A stretch of 64,000 nucleotides of DNA from Litsea cubeba (lineage: Eukaryota > Streptophyta > Magnoliopsida > Laurales > Lauraceae), in NCBI GenBank assembly GCA_012931725.1, contig CM022949.1, positions 61,132,106 through 61,196,105 on the forward strand, given 5' to 3'. Numbering within the stretch: the stretch's first letter is position 1; every line of letters begins with the position of its first letter. This document shows positions 56,230 through 64,000 of the stretch, one piece after another. The notes beneath the pieces were generated by a model. The model was given only the letters and a program-made list of their open reading frames with translations. It was not told the origin of the DNA and searched no databases. Position numbers and translations under genes: made by a program.

Positions 56230-58809
56230 TGATAGACCGCGCTCATGCCTGGTTCTACCGAGGTCGGCGGACGTGGGAGTCCGTTGGGTCCGACCCTTTC
56301 GTAACCGGGGGGCAAGGGCGTGCATCAACATTTCTTTTGTGTGGGTGTGCCAGATTTTCTATTTTTTACTTGGAATTGCAAGTGGTGATCCGGAGATCAA
56401 CCTTCGCAAGTAAAAAAGAAATCAACTTCTTTCAAGTTTTCCATTGCACATATATTTAAGAAAAGAGACATTTTCTTGATTTACCGTGAAAGGCAATTTT
56501 TTTGGCGTTTATAGCCGATTTTTGGCGTTTATAGCCGATTTTTGGCGTTTATAGCCGATTTTGGCGTTTATAGCCGATTTACAATCCTTATCAATAATGA
56601 AAGACAAGAGTTGTGATTTTTGTCTCTTTTAAAAAAATACAAACTACAATGAAAAGCAAGAAAAGGAGTATCTAACTTCTTAGGAGATTGTGGAGGACCC
56701 GTTCAGATTGACGGTCGCAAGCCATATGTGGACTTCGCCATCATCCATGCAGATGAGAACAGAGGATGCTATTGATTCGCTTGGCTTGGATATAACCTCA
56801 GGTTTTTAGAGGATAAAGACCAAAAGGAGGTCCTTTGCCCAATAAAAAGCCGAGTAGACGGGCTGAAAAGCCACATCTAAGCCATTTGGAGGCAGAAGGA
56901 GAAGGCAAGGACCTTAGGGGGGTACCCCCCAAGGGACTTTTGTCACCTTGTAGCGGTGGTCGGTGTAGAACTTCCACAGAGTTTTCTCTCTTTCTTTCTC
57001 TGGATTTCTGTGCTTTTCTCTGATCTGGGATCTGTCTTCTTTTTTCGATCTGGATTTCTTTGGAATGCTCTCCTATTTATAGGCTTTTAGGTACCCATTT
57101 AGGAGGGTTTATGAGCCTTAATTGTCATAAAGCTACATAAAGGGAGGAGTTACAAGATTGAATTCTTTATTTTGTAACTCCTTTTTCTTGGCTTCTGATT
57201 GGCCGGAGGAGATTGATGGCATTTAATCGCCTTTAATCGCCATGATGGGAGGAGTTTCATGGGTTAAATGCCATGAATCTCTTAACTTGTAACTCCCGGA
57301 TGCTTGCTTCTGATTGGTTCGTCCAAAGAAATGGATTAATGACTGTAATAAAGCTAGTCAATTAATCGCATTAAGTGGTCGTTGAGCAGTTGAAGAGTCG
57401 CGGGCCGTGCCGCGTCTTTTGGGATTCTTCTGGCGATGATCATCGATGGATCTTCATGTAGATCGACATCGGATGACCATGTAACTTCAGGTGTTGGTTG
57501 CCAACAGCGGGTCGGTGCCATCTGTCCTGTCGATTTCTCGATCGGTCGGGTAGGAAGCACACTTTTTTTTTGGTTGACCGGGTGGCGATCAATGTTGTTT
57601 TCGATACTCTTGATGATTAACCCATGTTTTTGACGGATGTCAGAGGATTTGGTGTCTCAAAAGTATGAATTTTGGAAAATACCAGAGGCCGGACGCTTTG
57701 AATCGCTAAAACACGGCGAAAAATGGGGTTTCCGGGGCCCACCGGGCGATCCCGGGCCCCAGGGTCGCAGGGGCCTGCTACCCTGGGGGTTTTTTTCCCA
57801 CTTTTGTCCCGTTTTGTGTCCGTTTTTGCTGTTTTTCGATTTTTTTTTTCTTCTGTATTTTTCGTTGACATTTTTGATCATTTATTGGCCTGATTTCCCT
57901 GTAGAAAATCTGATGAGAATCCTTGCATTTTATTTTGCAAAGTTTCAAATTTTCCGAGAAAGCCGAAGACTTTGTCGCGCAGAGCTGTCGATTTCCCGTC
58001 AGAAGCTGAAACTGGGTCAAACGATGTCGGAATGACCTGAAATTTGGGGTAAAGCCTGCTGAGCAATGAATAAGACCAACCATAGGCTTTTGTTTGAGTT
58101 TTGAAGCCGTTTGGGGCCCTATCACCAGTAGACTTGCTTTTGTCGCGATGAAGATGTCGTGGCTTGATGTGCGGTCAACCGATGTCCGATTGACTTGAAA
58201 TTTGACAGGGAACCTATTGGAGTCATTTTAAGATGATCTATAGGCTCTGTCTTGGAAACCATTGTCCCGGGGAGCTTCGCCACCGGGAGGCCTGATTTGG
58301 CTTCCGAGCGTCAAAGTATGGTCAAATGTTGTCGAAATGACCTGAAATTTGACGTGTAGCCCTTTGTAAGCATTTTCAAGCCATCCATGTGCTCTATCTG
58401 ATGAGTGATGGCCTCGGTGGTTCTCGCCGCTGAGAGGCTTGATTTAGCTATTCGAGGGTTGATATAGGGTCAAACGTTGTCGGTTTGACTCGGAACTTGA
58501 CGTGGAGCCTTTTGGATGTATTTTGAGACCATCCATCGGCTCTGATCGAAGATTTGGTGTCTCCGATGCTTTCGCCGCCGGGAGCTCCTTTTCAGCTGCC
58601 GGAGAAGCGAAGTTAGGCCAAATGATTTTGAAATGGCCTGAAACTTCTTGTGTACTCCTCTTTTGGCTGTCTTGAAGGATCTTGCAGTTTTTGTTTGATT
58701 CTGACAAGATTTGATTTTTTGGAAGTAGCATTGCCTATTTATGGCAGGTTGCGACTTCATGTAGCTCTTTGGATCTTGAAGAGGCAAAGTGACATTTTTG
58801 GTGTCAACA
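56230..58809 (-). repeat. 5' LTR of element C (2,580 bp)
   Basis: Collinear with 19337-21908. It has four TTTATAGCCG units (56500-56582) against three, a shorter GC-rich hairpin part (57735-57795), and many point differences. The minus-strand TATA (CCTATAAATAGG near 57069-57080) would drive the genomic RNA. Confidence 0.93.
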
Positions 58810-58814
58810 ATACC

Positions 58815-60666
58815 GTCAACTAAAAGATCATGAGAAGAATTATGCAACACATGATCTCGAGTTGGCAACAGTTGTTTTAGCGTTGAAGATGTGGAGACAC
58901 TACCTCTATGGAGAGAAGTTTGAGGTTCACTCCGACCACCGTAGTCTACAGTACTTGTTTTCTCGGAAGGAGTTGAACATGTGGTAGAGGAGATGGATGG
59001 AATATATCAAGGACTACGATCTTCCAATCAAGTATCACCTAGGGAAAGCGAATGTAGTTGCAGATGCCTTGAGCAGAAAGTCAGTTAGCATGGCAAGTCT
59101 TCGAGGGACATATGTTGTACAACAGTTAGAGGAGTTGGGAGTAGATTCCAGCCTCTAAGGGAGGGTGTCATGCTGGCAAATATGTCAGTGTCAGAACCTT
59201 CGTTCATTTAGAAGATCAAAGAGAATCAGTTACAAGACCCAGAGTTGGCTAAGATTTCAGAACATATAGCAGATCGCCCGAATTTTCGTGTTGAAGATGG
59301 AGTTTTGTACTACCGAGATCGTCTATGTGTGCCTAACTTAGAGGACTTGAGGAATGATATCATGACCGAAGCTCACAATACCAAGTATTCCATACACCCG
59401 GGCAGTATGAAGATGTACCAGAATTTGAAAGGCAGATTTTGGTGGAATAACATGAAAAGAGAGATAGCAGCTTTCATCTCTAGATGTATGACATGTCAGT
59501 TGATCAAGGCAGAACATCAGAAGCCTCCAGGGTTACTACGGCCATTAGAGATTCCGGAGTGGAAATGAGAGCACATTACCATGGATTTCATCTCGGGATT
59601 ACCGAAGACTAGCAAGGGCAATGATGCTATTTGGGTCAGAGTGGACCGTCTCACCAAGTCAGCTCATTTCCTACCGATGAAGACTGGGAAGAAGATGCAC
59701 ATGTTACCTTTGGCACTGTTGTTTGTCACAGAGATCATCAGTCGACATGGACAACCAGTTTCCATAACATCCGATAGAGACAGCAGATTTGTCTCGAGAT
59801 TTTGGAAGACATTGCATGAGTCTATGGGTACGAAGTTACAGTTCAGCACAGCCTATCACCCACAGACTGATGGTCAGTCGGAGAGGACAATTCAAACACT
59901 TGAGGACATGCTCAGAGCTTGTGTGTTAGATTTCAAGACTTAGTGAGACGAAGCATTACCATTGTGTGAGTTTACTTACAACAACAGTTTCCACTCGAGT
60001 ATCGGAATGGCGCCTTTTGAGGCTTTGTATGGCAGAAGGTGTAGGACACTTGTTTGTTGGGAAGAAGTTGGCATTCACAGTTTCCATGGTCCGACTATCG
60101 TTAGTGAGATAAGTGACAAGGTCAAGTTGATCCAAGAACGTCTGAAAGTGGCTCAGAGTAGGCAGAAGAGCTATGCAGATTCTCACAGAAGGGACTTACA
60201 GTTCAAAGAAGGAGATAAGGTTTTCTTGAAAGTGTCACCCACTCGTAGAACTTTGAGGTTTGGACAGAAAGGCAAGCTATCTCGGAGGTACATTGGACCG
60301 TATGACATTGTGAGCAAGATTGGTGATGTGGCTTACAGATTAGCCTTACCACCCGAACTCTCTGGTGTACACAATGTTTTTCATGTGTCTATGTTGAAGA
60401 AGTACGCTCCCGACAGACTACACATACTCCGTTATTAGCCGTTGGAAATTCGAGAAGATGCGACTTATGTTGAGAAGCCTAAGCAAATTATTGACACCAA
60501 GGAACAAGAGTTGAGAACTCGGACTATTCAGTGGGTCAGAGTGCTTTGGGAGAATCATGGACCGGAAGAAGCAACATGGGAATTACGGGATCAAGTTCAG
60601 AGGAAGTACCCACATCTCTTACCGGAGGTGAGTTTTAATTTCCATTTGGAGGACCAAATGTCCTAA
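58815..60666 (+). pseudogene. pol of element A, second part: RNase H end, integrase, chromodomain
   Basis: The RNase H rest reads RQLKDHEKNYATHDLELATV, VHSDHRSLQYLFSRKELNM and GKANVVADALSRKS. Integrase follows with HHCC finger pieces HNTKYSIHPGSMKMY and CMTCQLIKAEHQKPPG. The catalytic core has MDFISGLPKTSKG (first Asp), SDRDSRFVSRFW (second Asp) and HPQTDGQSERTIQTLEDML (Glu). The GPY region contains RRYIGPYDIVSKIGDVAYRL and VFHVSMLKKYAPD. The chromodomain lies at about 60440-60620 with QWVRVLWENHGPEEATWE; in this family it guides insertion to modified chromatin. Stops near 58983, 59156, 59568, 59941-59946 and 60436 make it inactive. Confidence 0.93.
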
Positions 60667-60677
60667 GGGGTGGAGGA
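60663..60677 (+). other. Polypurine tract of element A
   Basis: The purine-rich run AAGGGGTGGAGGA lies directly before the 3' LTR start TGTAAGACC. It is preceded by ATTTGGAGGACCAAATG, which is also found at the matching place in element D. It primes plus-strand cDNA. Confidence 0.85.
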
Positions 60678-63387
60678 TGTAAGACCCTGACCCGAGAGAC
60701 CTCGATTAGAGTTAATTAAGTTGTGCTTTAGTTTTAAGTGTGTTTAGTGGTTTTTGGATTAGTTTGGGGATTAGAATAGCTTTTATAATAGCTTTGGGGA
60801 ATTTGGAGAGCCTTTTTACTTGTGGGACCCTTTAGGGGTTCTTGTTACGAATTGTGTGAGACTTGGGGTTTACCGATGATTTCCAAAAATTATATTTTAA
60901 CCCCATTGGACTTATCTTGTTAATCCCTATAACTTTCATGTTGACATCGTTCCCATTCGAGAGCCCTAAACCCGACTTTTCGCAAATTGAGGGCAAAATG
61001 GTCTTTTTACCCAAAAACCTGGACACCAATTTTAATGTCACCAAAACATGCAAAATATATACTTTTTGGAAACTAGAAATTTCGCCGATCAACTTTGTCT
61101 TCTTCGTCGAATTCGTTTGAAGCCTCAAAAACCATATTTTGAGCCCGAGGAATCTTTTAAGTTGTGGGCCCCAGTCCCACTTACTATATAAGGAGAGCTC
61201 TTCTCCATTTCTCCTCTTGTTTGCTAAAACCCTAGAAGGAGAAGAAATTCCAGCCCTAAAGGTGTTTGATTGTGGGCTTAAGAGGTGATTAGAGCTCAAT
61301 TTGATTTTTATTGGACCCCAAGGCAAGTGGATGAAATGATTCTCATACGTTTATCATGTTTTATGCAAAATTTTGATTTATCTTTATTGATAGTTTTAAA
61401 TGGTTTAATATGTTTGATAGTTTGATTTTATGGATTTTGAATGATGATTTGTTGAGTTGAGGAGGTCAAGTAAGGGACCAAATATTCATGGAGTTGTGTT
61501 GGGAAGAAGGGGAAAGAAAGGAAATGGATAGGGATTGGACATAAGAGGAATCCAACCATTTAGGCTGAGATTCGCCACTGTCCGATCGATCGGACTGTGG
61601 GCATTACAGGGCCGATCGATCAGACTGTAAATAACTGAGCGTATTTCAGAACCGATCGATCGGCCAATTGGTCCGATCGATCGGACTGTAAATAACTGAG
61701 AGCATTTTAGGACCGATCGATCGGCCAATGAGTCCGATCGATCGGACTGAAATGAGAAGAACTGCAAAAATGGGGATTGTTGGACCGTTCTCCAGACCCA
61801 CTTCAAGCCCATATTCAAGTCCAATTCAGCTCTATCCCTTCTCTTTTTATTTGAAGCCATTGAACCTGTAGCGATGCGTAGAAGCCCATGAAAGAGTTGG
61901 GTAAAATGCTGATATGATGTAGTGGGGGGGGGGTGTTGTTTGGAGCCCAATACTATGTAAGGACTTGTAAGGTGTTGTATGAAGTCCGGAGGAAGGAGAA
62001 ACCTCATCATGGAGATTCCATGAGTTTTCTAGATTGGCCAATGTGTATAAGGACCCGGAATGTCCCTAACTCTTAAAGAGTACCAAAATTTCATCATAAC
62101 CGACATACGGGACCCTATTCATACTGATTCAATTCTTGGAACCTCAGTGTTTAGCCCGTAAATTTATGAGGATCCACTCGTATTTGATTTTTAGCTGAAT
62201 TTTTTTACTCATGGAATCCAATCCATGATATGTGAGTATACTTGACCCGAGGGCATTGTTTTACCATATTGTTAATTTATTTAGACCCGTCCCGACATTT
62301 ATGCGTTTTGTACCTATGGGTACCCCGCCCCATTATGAGTATTCATTTGTTTTGATTTTCGCATGTTACCTATGAGTCGGCACCACTAAGCTTGGATAAC
62401 CTTATCGGTTTGATCCACCGGTTTCGATATCCCCCTTCTGTTATACCAGCTGCAGCATGGTTCCCGCCTCGCCCCGATATATATACCCGGTTCGCTACCG
62501 TGGTCCCGCAGAGTATTATATATATTTATTATATAAAATCGTTGATTCTCCTCACCTCGTGTGACTGAGGTCAATGTCCCGATGTGCTCTTATCACTCTT
62601 GTAAGAGAGGATTTAGCTTTGTGTGGTTGCCACCTTGTTAGTCCCGAATTATCCTTGATACCTTACATGTTTTATTTGCATATGTACCTCTTTTAACTGA
62701 TGCATACTTCTTTTATGAAATTCATTATTTTTCCAGGTTCTACTATGTTTCTAAAGGCATCATTGTTTTGAATTATTGTTATATCTTTTCACCCACCTAC
62801 TAGACCGTCGTGTCTGGTCCATTTATTTTAATATTCGGGTCCCGAGCTTTTTGCCATCGAAGAGGAGCCTGAGGAGGCGGTCGGCAAACCGCGGCGTGTG
62901 ATAGAGTGGCAAGCCGACGATGTCATGTAGACATTCATTCAGGCTTTGAGGATGACATTTTGGGAACTTGTGATAACATCTTTTGGGTTTTGTTGGTTGT
63001 ATGGTCTTTGTTGACCATTATTTTGGGGAAATTAATCAACTGATCTTTTGTATATACAATTAACTTTACTTTTGGGAAATATGTTTAGGATCATTGCTCA
63101 TTCTAATATCTTGTCATGTCAAATACGAATCAGTCTTATTTTTGGAATGGAATAGCATTAATATGATTTGCTACACACTTCCGCAATTTCAAATACTTGT
63201 TGGATATATTTATATGTGAGATGATGTGTAAAAATAATCCTCACCGCAGAACCCTGTGGGAAATCACGTGCACGGATAAATATTCTCTTAACTCCGTGTG
63301 CGGTTTAGCCAAAGAGATGCATGTGGCGCAGCATCAACAGGTCCCGATCCTGGACTTGGATCCCTAACCCGGTCCGGGGTCGCGACA
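60678..63387 (+). repeat. 3' LTR of element A (2,710 bp)
   Basis: It matches the 5' LTR closely but lacks the 320 bp present at 13771-14090, with AGGT microhomology at the join near 61262. It also lacks the second copy of a 38-bp duplication and carries six rather than five GATCGATC palindromes (61582-61744). It ends GGGGTCGCGACA before the ATAGG duplication. Confidence 0.95.
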
Positions 63388-63392
63388 ATAGG

Positions 63393-63948
63393 GAGTATTA
63401 GTTTTGATCAAACTCAACCTTATATTGGCTCTGATACCCTTATAGCTTATTACCCATGCATGATAACCTGTTATGTATTTCATTTTCGATTTCCTTTGTT
63501 AACAGGTGCTACTAAAATGTATTTTTCTTGTTTCATGTGTGTAGGTACCCCTCTTCAATTGATACCTTTGCAATTTAATGGCAAAGGGGGAGAAAGTTCT
63601 TAAAGTTTAATGGCAAAGGGGGAGAAAGTGTTCAAGCTAACTAAAGGTGGTGAGAATGCACATCTTGCCAAAAGGAGAGTGCATTGTCAAAGGGGGAGAA
63701 ATGACATGAAGAAAGCTTGGGAGCTAAAGAAGATGCTTGGTCTAAAGAAAGGAAGATGAAGAGAAAGCTTGAAGATTGATCAAGCTCCAAGCATCAAGGA
63801 GAATGAAGAAAAAGAGCTAGAGACCAAGCCAAGTCAAAGGAGCATCTAAGAAGATTTCAAGCCTTGTCCAGCTAAGGAGGAGCTGAAGACAATGTGTGAA
63901 GTATTAGTTTTGAGAAAGGTTTGCCATCAAATTGCAAAGGGGGAGGAT
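63393..63948 (+). other. 3' internal region of element B with repeated polypurine tracts
   Basis: Beyond the A insertion B continues without coding sequence. CAAAGGGGGAG occurs four times (about 63583, 63614, 63688 and 63935), the last directly before the 3' LTR and so the real PPT. Text of this kind, with GGCAAAGGGGGAGAAAG units, is usual in SIRE/Maximus 3' ends. Confidence 0.8.
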
Positions 63949-64000
63949 TGTTAGGATTTTGTATTGCAATTTGATGGATGCATCATTCATCTTATTCATT
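63949..64000 (+). repeat. Start of 3' LTR of element B, cut by the window edge
   Basis: TGTTAGGATTTT followed by GCAATTTGATGGATGC and ATCATTCATCTTA matches 8108-8160 with a few differences. The rest lies outside the window. Confidence 0.92.

Larger units (their letters stand above)
19337..58809 (-). mobile_element. Element C: giant Tat/Ogre-like Ty3/gypsy element inserted in RNase H of element A
   Basis: LTRs are 56230-58809 (5') and 19337-21908 (3'), read on minus. TSDs are ATCCC (19332-19336) and ATACC (58810-58814), one mismatch. The interrupted A codons read GSRQLKDHE across the site, which confirms the insertion point. Removing D, F and G leaves about 21 kb, which is Ogre-like in size. 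The second (archaeal-type) RNase H after RT-RNase H is diagnostic of the Tat lineage. An antisense gene lies between INT and the 3' LTR. No standard gag capsid domain was recognised. Many frameshifts and stops show it is dead. Confidence 0.93.
13185..63387 (+). mobile_element. Element A: Tekay-type Ty3/gypsy chromovirus, TSD ATAGG, split by element C
   Basis: ATAGG occurs at 13180-13184 and 63388-63392. LTRs are 13185-16226 and 60678-63387. The PBS is at 16231, gag to chromodomain on +, and the PPT at about 60663-60677. Removing the inserted element C (19337-58809 plus one duplication) leaves about 10.7 kb, a usual size for this lineage. The C-terminal chromodomain and the long LTRs point to the Tekay (Del) clade. 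All ORFs carry stops and frameshifts, and the two LTRs differ by several indels, so the copy is dead and not recent. Confidence 0.93.
8108..64000 (+). mobile_element. Element B: non-autonomous SIRE/Maximus-like Ty1/copia element, outermost host of the nest, runs off the right edge
   Basis: The 5' LTR is 8108-9913, the PBS 9916-9927, the gag remnant 9958-11220, and a non-coding internal part 11221-13179. Element A is inserted at 13180-13184. The internal part resumes at 63393, with a PPT at 63931-63948 and the 3' LTR from 63949. The 3' LTR start (TGTTAGGATTTTGTATTGCAATTTG... in short pieces TGTTAGGATTTT and GCAATTTGATGGATGC) matches the 5' LTR start. No protease, integrase, RT or RNase H is present anywhere between the LTRs, so it depends on relatives for movement. 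Its TSD cannot be checked because the right end is outside the window; the left flank reads ATAGG. Confidence 0.88.

Overview
This window is angiosperm nuclear DNA and consists almost entirely of transposable elements. The evidence is spliceosomal introns, Ty3/gypsy and Ty1/copia elements of plant type, an RTE-type LINE and a plant U-box/ARM-type gene fragment. The species cannot be read from the sequence. No intact host gene was found; nearly every coding region is a decayed transposon ORF.

The left flank (1-8107) holds a LINE reverse transcriptase fragment, a 773-bp solo LTR (794-1566, duplication CTTAC), a TIR-like DNA repeat, a 21-bp-period AT-rich array split by a 3.26-kb solo LTR (3006-6264, duplication AAAGG), and a broken ARM-repeat gene on the minus strand. 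From 8108 to the right edge the window is one nest of insertions, each resolved by a 5-bp target-site duplication (TSD). Element B is a SIRE/Maximus-like copia derivative that kept only part of gag (8108 to past 64000). Inside it is element A, a Tekay-type gypsy chromovirus on + (13185-63387, TSD ATAGG). Inside A's RNase H is element C, a Tat/Ogre-like gypsy element on - (19337-58809, TSD ATCCC/ATACC, about 21 kb of its own sequence). Inside C are element D, a non-coding Tekay-like LARD on - (32494-46165, TSD ACCGG); solo LTR F (47507-50371, TSD TTGGG); and solo LTR G (24935-26599, TSD CCAAG). Inside one LTR of D is solo LTR E of the same family (33159-37082, TSD TAAAG).

Element A reads LTR, Met-tRNA PBS, gag with zinc knuckles, PR, RT, RNase H, [C], RNase H end, INT, chromodomain, PPT, LTR. 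Element C reads, on -, LTR, PBS, leader repeats, a disordered gag-position ORF, PR, G-patch, RT, [F], RNase H, second RNase H, [D], INT, repeat-rich 3' region, PPT, LTR. Between INT and its 3' LTR, C carries an oppositely oriented gene on + (23077-29397) with its own TATA box, five exons and a plant mobile domain (PMD); it is decayed and split by LTR G.

The points most worth following are: (1) the intron-containing antisense PMD gene; (2) clusters of short CG-containing palindromes in every long LTR family here, with a different core in each family but partly conserved spacers; (3) a conserved small hairpin in Tekay-type LTRs and, near it, a roughly 32-codon reading frame; (4) tandem repeats shared between the LTRs and 3' region of C. 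All decay looks old except D/E, whose LTRs are nearly identical.
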